Positions 5,858-14,521 of a stretch of 14,542 bases of DNA are shown here, piece by piece; within the stretch, counting starts at the first letter, position 1; the number at the start of each line of letters is the position of its first letter. Location: the NCBI GenBank assembly GCA_910585215.1, contig CAJUDQ010000005.1, positions 1-14,542 of the forward strand, given 5' to 3'. Both the position numbers and the translations under genes were made by a program. This DNA comes from an uncultured Lachnospiraceae bacterium (GTDB lineage Bacteria > Bacillota > Clostridia > Lachnospirales > Lachnospiraceae). The notes beneath the pieces are model-generated. The model searched no databases, was not told where the DNA came from, and was given only the letters and a program-made list of their open reading frames with translations.

Positions 5858-7480
5858 TTAACTTTCTGTCAGTCTTACCTGGTCTCCTGCCTTTATCGCT
5901 TTTGTGGAGGTGGTAATTACATATTCATATCCTTCAAGTTCGCCGGTAACAGCGCTGTTCACATCATCAGATGCCGACAATTCCACATCCACCCGTTTTG
6001 CAAAGTACCGGTTTCCAAGTGGACTGCTCTTCTGTCTGATAATCAATATAAATTTCCCATTTTTATCTTCTCGAACAGCACTGTTTGGAACTATAAAATT
6101 ATAGGTATTATTTTTTCCACCTATCGCAAAATTCAAAGAAGTCCCTTCCGCCACATCTCCATTAAGCTTGATATCTACAAGCTTTGATTGTCCCGGGTTT
6201 TCACTGTTATTGCGAATCGCCGAAACTACTGCAGAAATATCAGAATAATACCAGCTTTCATCAATATCCGCGGTATCCCCTATTTTGATTCTTCTTGCCT
6301 GTTCGGTGGTAACAGTTATTGTGGCGACATATCCGCCATCTGTACCGGTAATTGTCATTAACGGCTCTCCTGCTACGGTCGTCTGTCCTTTGGATACAGA
6401 CAGATTCGATACAACACCTGCACTGGCGGCAACAATTTTATTGCCAGAACCGTCTGTACCCATCTGGTCAAGTGCCGTCTGTGCCTCCAAAATCGCCTGA
6501 TACATCGAAACAAGCTCTGTCTCGGTATTTAATTTTTCAATAATCTTCTGCTGTGCTTCCTGCGCCTTTGTCAGTTTATCCGCAGCATTGGAAAGAGCTG
6601 TATTTTCAGCACTTAACTGTGTCTGTAAAGAGGCAATCGCCGCACGATTCTGTGCGTTTTCCTGTTTGGCAGTCAAAACTGCCTGTGCATTGTCTGCCTC
6701 CTGCTGACATCTTATTACATTATTTTGTGCCTCTGTAAGTATACTTTTGGCATTGGCAAGCTGAACTGCGATACCGGAGATATCACTTCCTGCTTCAGAA
6801 TACAGATTGTATTGTTCTTCTAGGGAGGAAACATTGTTTTCTGCTATGGTTTTTTCATTTTCTGCCGTTCTGAGTGCTGTGTTGGCTCGTTCAAGTGCTT
6901 CCTGCTCTGCTGTTATATCGGAAACAGCATTTTGAAGTGTGTCAAGCTGTGTTTGAAGAGTTTTGGTAGAAGCGGTATACTGGTTCACTGTCTCCTGCGC
7001 AGAATCTACGGCTGTTTTGGCAGAGGCGAGCTGTGTTTGATATTCAGAATAATCTCCAGTCTGCCCACTTTCTACTTTCTGTACCAGAGCAGTATCGACT
7101 TGATTTGTCACAATATATTTCTGATAAGCAGATTTTGCGTCTTCTACCGCCTTTTTTGCCGCAGCGAGTTCTGTGCTGTCGCCGTCTTCAAACATGATAA
7201 GAAGTGCTCCCTGTTCCACGGTATCTCCTTCTTTAACTGCGACAAGCTTCACTTTTCTTGCACTGTTTACAGTTACATGATAGGGATTGTCTGCCGCTAC
7301 TACTCCGGTTCCTCTCACTTTGCTCGCAATCGTTCCCGACTGGATATATTGAGTGGCTACCTGCGGCAGAGAGTAATTCATAATTGTATTTGAAAAGAAA
7401 GTAAGCAATAAAAGTACCACGAAAAACACAGATGCAGATTTTATTACCCATTTTCTGTTTTTTACGATGTTCTCCTTCAT
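5858..7480 (-). CDS. HlyD/YknX-type membrane fusion (adaptor) protein
   Basis: About 540 residues. A single N-terminal membrane anchor (14-36) leads to the first half of a lipoyl/barrel-sandwich domain (about 68-98, VKLVAVKEGDTVEQGALL). A long Ala/Gln/Glu-rich coiled coil follows (about 100-342), then the second lipoyl half (347-378, GVVSNLSVSKGQTTVAGEPL) and beta-barrel and membrane-proximal domains (YVATITVTTEQARRIKIGDTADI). Such adaptors link ABC export permeases to extracytoplasmic partners. In Gram-positives YknX and similar proteins work with MacB-type permeases. The coiled coil is longer than in many Gram-positive adaptors. ATG at 7480 is preferred because GGAG lies 6 bases before it. 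Another ATG at 7492 has a poor site. It is followed closely by the MacB-like gene, its likely partner. Confidence 0.9.
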   Translation of the reverse strand: MKENIVKNRKWVIKSASVFFVVLLLLTFFSNTIMNYSLPQVATQYIQSGTIASKVRGTGVVAADNPYHVTVNSARKVKLVAVKEGDTVEQGALLIMFEDGDSTELAAAKKAVEDAKSAYQKYIVTNQVDTALVQKVESGQTGDYSEYQTQLASAKTAVDSAQETVNQYTASTKTLQTQLDTLQNAVSDITAEQEALERANTALRTAENEKTIAENNVSSLEEQYNLYSEAGSDISGIAVQLANAKSILTEAQNNVIRCQQEADNAQAVLTAKQENAQNRAAIASLQTQLSAENTALSNAADKLTKAQEAQQKIIEKLNTETELVSMYQAILEAQTALDQMGTDGSGNKIVAASAGVVSNLSVSKGQTTVAGEPLMTITGTDGGYVATITVTTEQARRIKIGDTADIDESWYYSDISAVVSAIRNNSENPGQSKLVDIKLNGDVAEGTSLNFAIGGKNNTYNFIVPNSAVREDKNGKFILIIRQKSSPLGNRYFAKRVDVELSASDDVNSAVTGELEGYEYVITTSTKAIKAGDQVRLTES

Positions 7481-7496
7481 TTTAAACTCCATTTCC

Positions 7497-7508
7497 GCGT
7501 ATATACGC
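7497..7508. promoter_or_regulatory. 12-bp perfect palindrome before the adaptor gene
   Basis: GCGTATATACGC is its own reverse complement and lies 16 bases before the adaptor ATG, in the longest gap inside the transport cluster apart from the repeat array (101 bases). A second inverted repeat, TTGAA-TCAG-TTCAA, is at 7517-7530. On the minus strand TTGAAC and TATATA stand 19 bases apart, a weak promoter-like pair overlapped by the palindrome. An operator controlling separate expression of the adaptor and MacB-like genes is possible but unproven. Confidence 0.35.
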
Positions 7509-7581
7509 CATCGGTTTTGAATCAGTTCAAGTCATCCGTTTTTTCTTGTTTATCTGGTTGTATGGATTGTATAATTTTTAT

Positions 7582-8514
7582 TTATTTTAAACTGCTTTGC
7601 GAGGAAATACCTTCAACCAGATCATCTTCGCCATAGAAAAACAGCAAAAGATTCGGTATCATATAAATTGTGGCCACTGCAAAGGCAAGACCGGTTTCTC
7701 CTGCATTAATCTTTGACAGAAAGATAGAGAGTGGATGCATATCTGAGTCTTCAAGCAGAATTAATGGCTGTTCCACCATATTCCAATAGTCAATAAATAC
7801 CAGTATGGCTACAGAAAACAATGCACTTTTGCAGAGAGGCAGACAGATATTCCAGAAAATTCGAAATTCACCGGCTCCGTCTATCTGTGCCGCCTCTATC
7901 ACTTCATTCGGGACTCTTTTCATAAATTTAGTGAGAAGATAGACACTGAATGGCGACATAATACCTGGAAGCCAGACGGCCCATTTTGTATTGAGGATAT
8001 TCAGCCACTTGGAAACAAAATAATTTGGAACAAGTGTGACCTGATATGGCATAAGCATCAGAATAATATAGAGAAAGAAAATAATTGTTTTTTTCTTTCC
8101 GGTAAATCTCGTAAAACTGTATGCTGCCAAAGCTGCAACCAGAATCTGAAACAGCGTAATCGGTACGACATAAATAACGGAATTCCAGAATTTCAGCAGA
8201 TAATCAGGACTTTTCAGTAATACATTCCAATATTGTTCAAAGGAAACAATATCGGGAATAAATTTCAGATTTACCGTTTCCGCTATGTATTCTCTTCCAT
8301 TTCTGTCATCCACAGAGGAAAATATTTTTCCATAATTTGATGAAATTTCTGTAGTTGACATAAAGGAATTTGTGACAGTCAAAACAATTGGGAGCAGAAA
8401 AAATACAGAAAAAATCAGTGCAATCAAAGTTCTGGTAATAATACCGGAAAGCCCTTTTTTTCTTCTTTTTATTTTTCCAGCAGAAATATTTTGAGTTTTT
8501 ATTTCATTTTTCAT
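7582..8514 (-). CDS. Carbohydrate-type ABC importer permease (MalG family)
   Basis: A 310-residue inner-membrane permease with about six helices. The ABC-ATPase docking loop EAAQIDGAGEFRIFWNICLPL carries the EAA motif (EAA---G---------LP) typical of MalG/LacG-type subunits of the CUT1 sugar importer family. The first helix is GIITRTLIALIFSVFFLLPIV. A roughly 55-residue extracytoplasmic segment follows it. ATG directly follows the TAA of the upstream permease gene, and the ribosome binding site GGAGG is inside that gene's last codons, so the two should be made in equal amounts. The substrate cannot be read from the sequence. Confidence 0.92.
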   Translation of the reverse strand: MKNEIKTQNISAGKIKRRKKGLSGIITRTLIALIFSVFFLLPIVLTVTNSFMSTTEISSNYGKIFSSVDDRNGREYIAETVNLKFIPDIVSFEQYWNVLLKSPDYLLKFWNSVIYVVPITLFQILVAALAAYSFTRFTGKKKTIIFFLYIILMLMPYQVTLVPNYFVSKWLNILNTKWAVWLPGIMSPFSVYLLTKFMKRVPNEVIEAAQIDGAGEFRIFWNICLPLCKSALFSVAILVFIDYWNMVEQPLILLEDSDMHPLSIFLSKINAGETGLAFAVATIYMIPNLLLFFYGEDDLVEGISSQSSLK

Positions 8515-9477
8515 TTAACCCTCCACATCCTTTCCAAAGCGGTTTTCTGCAAGAAATAAAATCCCGATAATCACTATCATAACAAGGCTCATCAGAATTG
8601 CAGCAGCAGACAATCGTTGATAATTCAATGAGTTAAATGCATTATTCATAAAGTGCTGCAACATATACAGACTTTCATATGGATAATCTCCTGTCAGAAG
8701 ATAGACCTCACGAAAAACTTTAAACGAATTAATAATTGAAAAAATTGTGACAAAGAAAATTGTCGGGGAAATATATTTCAATTTCAACCGGAAAAAAAGC
8801 TGCTTATTAGATGCACCATCCATTTTTGCCGCTTCCAGTACATTCTTTGGAACGGCGGCAAGTGCCGCCATAAATAAAATCATGTTATAACCAAGATTTT
8901 TCCATAAAAACAGAATAACAACAATAATCATTGCAAAATCTGATTTAAACCAGTCAATTTTATCCATTCCAAATACTCTTAGAAATTCATTTACAACTCC
9001 ATTTTGGTTAAAAAGTACCTGAAATACCAGTACAATAGAGGCTACCGGCACCATCATGGGAGTAAGAAAAAAGGAACGAAACTGGCTTTTAAACGGCATC
9101 GCCTTTTCCAAAAGCGACGCCATAAGAAGTGACAGCACAACTGCCAGTGGAACAGAAATCAGTGTGAATTTCAGTGTATTCCATGAAGCCTGTTGAAAGG
9201 CTTTATTTTGAAATAATGCAATAAAATTGTCAAACCATACAAAATTTTTTAATATTGGGGTATCTATCACGGAATAATAAATCACCACAATAAATGGCAC
9301 TACAAAAAAAATCATTACACCGATAAAGCTTGGAGCCAGAAACAAAGCAGATGGAATTGCCTTTTTTCGTTCCAGAACTGATTTCTTTTTCCGTTTTGCG
9401 CTTTCTCCGTTTTTGATTTTTTCTGTTTCTGATTTTTTCTGCTTTTGGTTTTTCTTTTTTTCTAATTTTAAAAACAT
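8515..9477 (-). CDS. Carbohydrate-type ABC importer permease (MalF family)
   Basis: About 320 residues with six predicted helices, beginning with SALFLAPSFIGVMIFFVVPF and closing with AAAILMSLVMIVIIGILFLA. The EAA loop is EAAKMDGASNKQLFFRLKLK, as in MalF-type subunits that pair with MalG-type partners. The N-terminus is unusual: about 40 residues very rich in Lys and Glu (KLEKKKNQKQKKSETEK...) precede the first helix, presumably in the cytoplasm. I chose ATG at 9477, 8 bases after AGGAGG. The TTG directly before it would add one residue. The ATPase needed for transport is not in the window. Gram-positive CUT1 importers often share one encoded elsewhere. Confidence 0.92.
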   Translation of the reverse strand: MFLKLEKKKNQKQKKSETEKIKNGESAKRKKKSVLERKKAIPSALFLAPSFIGVMIFFVVPFIVVIYYSVIDTPILKNFVWFDNFIALFQNKAFQQASWNTLKFTLISVPLAVVLSLLMASLLEKAMPFKSQFRSFFLTPMMVPVASIVLVFQVLFNQNGVVNEFLRVFGMDKIDWFKSDFAMIIVVILFLWKNLGYNMILFMAALAAVPKNVLEAAKMDGASNKQLFFRLKLKYISPTIFFVTIFSIINSFKVFREVYLLTGDYPYESLYMLQHFMNNAFNSLNYQRLSAAAILMSLVMIVIIGILFLAENRFGKDVEG

Positions 9478-9515
9478 CAAAAACGCCTCCTGATATAAAT
9501 AAAGTTGCCTTATTC

Positions 9516-9583
9516 AATAAGTTACCGCTATTAATAAGTTTCCGCTATTAATAAGTTACCGCTATTAATAAGTTACCGCTATT
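9516..9583. repeat. Tandem array, four copies of a 17-bp unit
   Basis: The unit AATAAGTTACCGCTATT occurs four times without spacers (9516-9532, 9533-9549, 9550-9566, 9567-9583). Three copies are identical and the second has one A-to-T change. A decayed fifth unit in register may precede them (9499-9515, keeping AAGTTnCC). The array fills most of the gap between the 839-aa lipoprotein gene and the MalF-type gene, and its last bases overlap the lipoprotein stop codon. The length of 17 is not a multiple of three, so it is not coding. Each junction forms CTATTAATAAG, a near-palindrome. Repeated regulator sites, or an mRNA segment affecting stability between lipoprotein and permease, are both possible. 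Confidence 0.95.
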
Positions 9584-12101
9584 AATTCCCTTCATTAATT
9601 AAAATATTTATCCTGCTCTGTATTACTTTACAAACTTCTTCCGCTGTTTTATCTCCTGCATAAAAAGGAGCTGCTTCTTCTAATAAAATCTGATAAATAT
9701 CTCCTGCCTTATAAACCGGAAGAAGCGTATTCACTGAATCTATCAGTGCACGCATTTTTTCCACCATTTCCTCTGATGGGGCATAAAATTTCATTTCTAC
9801 GTTTCCTTCTGTGGACCTTTGTGGAACTTCCACCATATTTCCATTTTCATCCTGTTTCATAATCGGTTCTGCCATTTGCTTAAATTTTATTTCAAACAGG
9901 TCATTATCCACTGCAAATCCAGTACTACTTGAAGTTTCCAATTCAGCGTCAAAAACCTTCCGGATAAAATCCCAGCACAATTCTTTATATGGAGACTGTG
10001 AACCTATTGCATATAAACTGTTGTTTGAATGTATGGCAATTTTGTTTCCTTCCACAGAAGGATATCCTGTAATGTTAAAATCTCCGTTAAAAATAAAATC
10101 TGCGGTCTGATATGGTAAAAAATTGTAAATATTATCCATTTTATAAAAGAGAAGTGTTCCTTCTGAAATATTTTGAAGTGGTGGAATATATTCTCCATTC
10201 AGGCTATCCTGCTCATATTTTGCCTGAACGGCATTTTCACTCGGAAAATCTTTTGTAATATTCAAAATTTTTTCAAAAATTCCGTCTGTAAAATTACAGC
10301 TTTTTGCTTTATAATCAATCAGATAATCTTCATTACAACTAAACAGGGTGCTCAATAATTCTTCGCGGCTCATATAGTGGAACATATCCTTATTGGTATT
10401 TGCCGCAGAAATCTCCATATATTTATCCAATGTAAACGGTTCATCACCAAGAATATTTTTTGCACTTGCTAGTCCTGTTATCATATAGGTAGCAGGAAGA
10501 GAATATAATTTTCCATCTGTTTCAAAAAGCTTTAATATATTTTTATTCAGATTTCTGTTTTTAAACTCTTCATCTTTTTGCATAAATGGATAGAGGTCTT
10601 CAAAAATACCACTTTCAGAATATCTCGCATAATCCAGACCATCCAGCTTAATAAGGTCTGGAGGATTTGAAAGAATATCCTTTGTAAATTCTGTAATCGC
10701 TTCATCATAACCTGTATTTTCATTAAGATATGTTTTTGCCTGTATTCTGTATTCAGAATTTGTTTTGTTAAAATCTGCAATATAGGATTTGGTGTCATTA
10801 GATGCATAAAGACAGGCAAGAGTAATAATCTGTTTATTTACAATTTCAGAAGTTTTTACCCTGGTCAACTGGTAAATACAGCTTCCAACCATTGTGATAT
10901 GTGTATCATCAATATGAGAAATTGCGGATATAGTCTTATCAGAAATATCCCATTCAATAAATTTTAGTATCTCTTCGCTTTTTTGCTCCGACAAATCATA
11001 AAGATACAATGTATCCATAGTGCTATCTGTATAATAAAATTTATCATCATATGCCGCATATGCAGTTCCAAACACAGTAACAGGCAAAATTGATTCTTTA
11101 TCTGAAAAACTGTTATTTTCTCTGTCCCATAGTTTCACAGAAGATTTTCCGGAATCTGTACTGTAAGCAATTACGACAATATCACCTGACGGTACACAAA
11201 ATAAAGTGTTTATTTCCTTATCAATCACTGTTTTTTTGGCATCTCCTGTTTTTAAATTGACTTTTAAAACAGAATATTCTGAAATGTTCAGATGATTTTC
11301 GGATAATGTCCATTTCTGGTTATACAGATAGATATTGCCTTCTCTGTCATAAGCAGCATTATGAGAACTGATATCCTGAAAGTGCTCTGTAATATCCAAG
11401 TGAGAAACTATATTGCCCTCCATATCTATCGTATTAAGATACACTTTTCCATTCCCCCATGATTCAGCTATATAATTGTCATTGTCAGTAAGACGTTCAT
11501 ATAAGGCAACAAATTCTTTTACACTTAATCCTCTGATATCATTAAATTCAAGGTCCAAAGAAGCAAGGTCTATTTCAAGACGTGACAGATATTCTTCTGT
11601 AATATCCTCTTCTTCGGGAATATCTCCAAGGTCAAGAGTTTTTCCATTATGAGAAAATAAATTCTCAGGAATTTCCCTTTGTATAAAGGTAAACGTACCA
11701 TCCGCATTCGGATGCAGATAGGAAATTTCCAAACGGATGTTTTCGCTTTTTTCCAGCTCAATATAAGTTTTTATATTTTCCGGTGAAGACAGGCTTAAAG
11801 ATTGAATCATTTCAGAACCATATGGTGAACTTTGTACAAAATATAGTGTATCTCCGGAAACAACCAGCTGATAAGGATTTTCCAGCTCTTTCGGAAAATC
11901 TATGTATTCTATGTTATATCCATATTCAGAAATGCCAGTCTGTTCGGCTGAAATATCAGTTTTTTTATCTGTATTCTTATCAGGTACTGATTTTTTTTCA
12001 TCAACATCGTGTTTACAGGCAGTGACAGAAACGATTATTGTCACTGATAATGCAATTGTCAGAGCCTTTCTTGCCGCATGTTTTAAAAATTTTGTTTTCA
12101 T
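9582..12101 (-). CDS. Lipoprotein with beta-propeller-like half and extracellular solute-binding half (copy A, 839 aa)
   Basis: A surface lipoprotein: basic N-terminus, hydrophobic core and lipobox VTAC with Cys29. Residues about 50-415 show spaced beta-strand motifs such as VSGDTLYFVQ, DREGNIYLYN, PSGDIVVIAY and DDKFYYTDS, roughly every 50 residues, which suggests a propeller. Residues about 424-839 resemble family 1 extracellular solute-binding proteins (IITLACLYASNDTKSYIADFNKTNSEYRI, DLIKLDGLDYARYSESGIFEDLYPF). The adjacent MalF/MalG-type permeases support a binding role. Copy B upstream is clearly homologous, but this copy has an acidic insert at about 143-207. Total length is about twice that of a normal solute-binding protein. 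GGAGG lies 10 bases before ATG. The ligand is unknown. Confidence 0.88.
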   Translation of the reverse strand: MKTKFLKHAARKALTIALSVTIIVSVTACKHDVDEKKSVPDKNTDKKTDISAEQTGISEYGYNIEYIDFPKELENPYQLVVSGDTLYFVQSSPYGSEMIQSLSLSSPENIKTYIELEKSENIRLEISYLHPNADGTFTFIQREIPENLFSHNGKTLDLGDIPEEEDITEEYLSRLEIDLASLDLEFNDIRGLSVKEFVALYERLTDNDNYIAESWGNGKVYLNTIDMEGNIVSHLDITEHFQDISSHNAAYDREGNIYLYNQKWTLSENHLNISEYSVLKVNLKTGDAKKTVIDKEINTLFCVPSGDIVVIAYSTDSGKSSVKLWDRENNSFSDKESILPVTVFGTAYAAYDDKFYYTDSTMDTLYLYDLSEQKSEEILKFIEWDISDKTISAISHIDDTHITMVGSCIYQLTRVKTSEIVNKQIITLACLYASNDTKSYIADFNKTNSEYRIQAKTYLNENTGYDEAITEFTKDILSNPPDLIKLDGLDYARYSESGIFEDLYPFMQKDEEFKNRNLNKNILKLFETDGKLYSLPATYMITGLASAKNILGDEPFTLDKYMEISAANTNKDMFHYMSREELLSTLFSCNEDYLIDYKAKSCNFTDGIFEKILNITKDFPSENAVQAKYEQDSLNGEYIPPLQNISEGTLLFYKMDNIYNFLPYQTADFIFNGDFNITGYPSVEGNKIAIHSNNSLYAIGSQSPYKELCWDFIRKVFDAELETSSSTGFAVDNDLFEIKFKQMAEPIMKQDENGNMVEVPQRSTEGNVEMKFYAPSEEMVEKMRALIDSVNTLLPVYKAGDIYQILLEEAAPFYAGDKTAEEVCKVIQSRINILINEGN

Positions 12102-12146
12102 AGTTTAAAATCCTCCAAATTAATTATTTCTCCCTGTTTTATATTT

Positions 12147-14465
12147 TCAGTTTTCATTTATCAGCAGATTTACTCTGCTTTGAATTACCTTGCATACCTC
12201 TTTTGCTGTTTTATCATTTGCGTAAAATCCCTCTGCCTCCTCTGCAAGAATTTTATAAATATCCCCTGTATAGCTATCAGGAATCAGTGTATTGACATGA
12301 TAAACCAGTTCACGAATTTTCTGTATTTCATCTTCCGTCGGAGCATAAATCCAGACATTATTTATATTTGCAACTGGTATCTTTTGACCGTTTTCATAAT
12401 AACCCATATCTTCAGATTTCAATTCTTGAAAATAATTCTCCAATAAATCATTATCTACTGGAAAACTTGAAGAACGCTGAAATTCTGATTTTACATTTGA
12501 AAAATCAAATGCCAATTTTATAAATTCCCAGCAGATATCTTTGTGCTGTGATAATGAACTGATGGCATATAAGTTTTCTGTCACAGTAACAGCTGTCTTA
12601 TCTCCTGTTACTGAGGGATAACCTGTTATGTGAAATTGATTGTCAAACATTTTTTCTACACACTGATATTCTGATACAATATCATAAAAGTCCATAGGAT
12701 AAAACAGAATCTGTTTATCAGCAGCAAGCTTTGGCAGCTCCGAAGATTCATTTAAAATAGCATCTTCGTTTTTAGCACTTTTATGTTCTTTTGCAATTGT
12801 AAGAATTTTTTCAAAAATCCCGTCTGTAAAATTGCAGGTTTTTGCCTTATAATCAATCAAATAATCTTCATTGTAGGCAAATAATGTAGAGAGCAGCTTT
12901 TCTCTGCCTATTCTTTGAAATCGGCTTTTTTCAGTATTATCACTGGCTATCTCCAGATATTTATCCAGTGTAAATGCTTCATTTTCAAGTGTTTGTTTTT
13001 CACTTCCCAGTGCATGGATTGTATATTTTGAAGGAAGTGCATAAAGTTCGCCATCTTCCTCAAAAAGCTTCAGAATATTCTGGTTCAAATTTCGATTTTG
13101 AAGGTCCTCATCTTTGCGAATATAGGGATATAAATCTTCAAACATTCCACTTCCTGAATATCTTGCATAATCAATACCAGAAAGGTCAATTAAATCTGGT
13201 GCATTTCCTGTAAGAATATCCTTTGTCAGCAGAGAAACAGCTTCGTTAGAATCAACCGTTTCCTGTTCATCTGTTTTTGATATATAATTTTTGACTGTAA
13301 TCTGATAGTCAGAATGTTTTCGATTAAACTCGGCAATCAGTTCTGCATCCTTAAAACTGTCCATACAGCCAAGAATAATCTCCGTTTTCTGTTTTATTTC
13401 GGAAGCCTTTACTCTTGTCATTCGATATATTGCATTGCTTCCTCCTACAACAATCATATGATTACTGTCTATACAGGACACCAGCGAAACAGCCAAATCG
13501 GGAATATTCCAATCCATAAGGCGAACAGTCTGTTCCACGTTCTGTTCGGATAAATCATAGAGAGAAAGAATACCAGTAACACTGTTGATATAATAAAATT
13601 TATCCTCATATGCCGGATAGATTTGATGAAATGTATGTTTAGAAAAGTCAATTGTTTTATCAGAAAACGTATTCTTATCTTTATCCCACACTTTAATAAA
13701 GTTCTTTCCTGTATGAGTATCATAAATCACCGCCATAACATCGCCAGAGTACAGTGCTGTCAGTAAAGACGGCTCACAGTCAATTGCTGTTTTTTCACCC
13801 TCTCCCGTTTCACAGTTTATGATTAACATAAAATGGCTTTCCTGTTCTGATATATTTTTTGAGCCCGGCATGGGTTGACTGTATATATAAAGAAACTCCG
13901 CGGCATCTTCTCCCGTATATACACCGTATAATGATATCTGATTTTTAAAATAATGGGTGACATCTGAATTGAAAAGAACAGTGCCGTCGGCATCCAGTCT
14001 GATAAGACGATATATACTGTCCTCTTCAAAATTTTCTTCGTCTTTGGGATATAATACCTGCAAAAAGGTAATACCGCCATCTTTATTTGCATGTGGAAAC
14101 TCAAGCTTTTGAATAAAATTTTCTTCTTTGAAAAAAGAATCATATGTTTTTATTTCCTCTGGTGCAGACAAATGAACTGATTGAAGCTGCCAGAAGGCAG
14201 GACCTTCTCTTTCCCCTGTAATGTTGAAAAAATATAAAGTATCGCCGGAAAGAACCGGTTCGCTAATCTCATTTGCTCTTTTTTTAATATCAATAAATTC
14301 TGTTTTATATCCATATTCAGAGTAGTCTGCCAATTCTGCGCTATTTTGTTTTCTGTTCGCTGTTTCCTGCAAATGATTGCTTTTGCATCCTGTCATTGAT
14401 ACTAATATCAATGACAGAGCAAATGCAGACCATTTTTTTAACTTCTTGTTATAAAAATTTTTCAT
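12147..14465 (-). CDS. Lipoprotein with beta-propeller-like half and extracellular solute-binding half (copy B, 772 aa)
   Basis: Same design as the neighbouring copy. The lipoprotein signal has lipobox MTGC with Cys27. A propeller-like half spans about 48-355 (LSGDTLYFFN, SGDVMAVIYD, YEDKFYYINS) and a solute-binding half about 360-772 (EIILGCMDSFKDAELIAEFNRKHSDY...). The best conserved block with copy A is NEDYLIDYKAKxCNFTDGIFEKIL. The C-termini also agree (TAKEVCKVIQSRVNLLINEN). It lacks the acidic insert of copy A. AAGGGAT precedes ATG. It lies 45 bases before copy A and 17 bases after the end of a third copy, so the three look like one operon from repeated duplication. Divergence is greater in the propeller half than in the solute-binding half. 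Confidence 0.88.
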   Translation of the reverse strand: MKNFYNKKLKKWSAFALSLILVSMTGCKSNHLQETANRKQNSAELADYSEYGYKTEFIDIKKRANEISEPVLSGDTLYFFNITGEREGPAFWQLQSVHLSAPEEIKTYDSFFKEENFIQKLEFPHANKDGGITFLQVLYPKDEENFEEDSIYRLIRLDADGTVLFNSDVTHYFKNQISLYGVYTGEDAAEFLYIYSQPMPGSKNISEQESHFMLIINCETGEGEKTAIDCEPSLLTALYSGDVMAVIYDTHTGKNFIKVWDKDKNTFSDKTIDFSKHTFHQIYPAYEDKFYYINSVTGILSLYDLSEQNVEQTVRLMDWNIPDLAVSLVSCIDSNHMIVVGGSNAIYRMTRVKASEIKQKTEIILGCMDSFKDAELIAEFNRKHSDYQITVKNYISKTDEQETVDSNEAVSLLTKDILTGNAPDLIDLSGIDYARYSGSGMFEDLYPYIRKDEDLQNRNLNQNILKLFEEDGELYALPSKYTIHALGSEKQTLENEAFTLDKYLEIASDNTEKSRFQRIGREKLLSTLFAYNEDYLIDYKAKTCNFTDGIFEKILTIAKEHKSAKNEDAILNESSELPKLAADKQILFYPMDFYDIVSEYQCVEKMFDNQFHITGYPSVTGDKTAVTVTENLYAISSLSQHKDICWEFIKLAFDFSNVKSEFQRSSSFPVDNDLLENYFQELKSEDMGYYENGQKIPVANINNVWIYAPTEDEIQKIRELVYHVNTLIPDSYTGDIYKILAEEAEGFYANDKTAKEVCKVIQSRVNLLINEN

Positions 14466-14482
14466 TATAAATCCCTTGTAAA

Positions 14483-14521
14483 TTAATTCTTTTCATTTAT
14501 TTTAATATTTATTCTGCTCTG
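14483..14521 (-). CDS. C-terminal end of a third paralogous solute-binding lipoprotein (copy C, partial)
   Basis: The last bases before the contig end encode QSRINIKINEKN followed by TAA. This lines up with QSRINILINEGN and QSRVNLLINEN at the ends of copies A and B. It is therefore very probably a third tandem copy, of which only 12 codons are present. The rest is lost beyond the contig end. Confidence 0.75.
   Translation of the reverse strand, partial: QSRINIKINEKN

Noticed and set aside
6932..7393. Plus-strand open frame of 153 aa
   Set aside because: It is antisense to the adaptor coding region. The Cys/Phe-rich product looks like a reverse reading of its coiled coil and lipoyl codons.
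9516..9583. Possible CRISPR array
   Set aside because: The units are only 17 bp and join directly with no unique spacers, and no cas genes are present.
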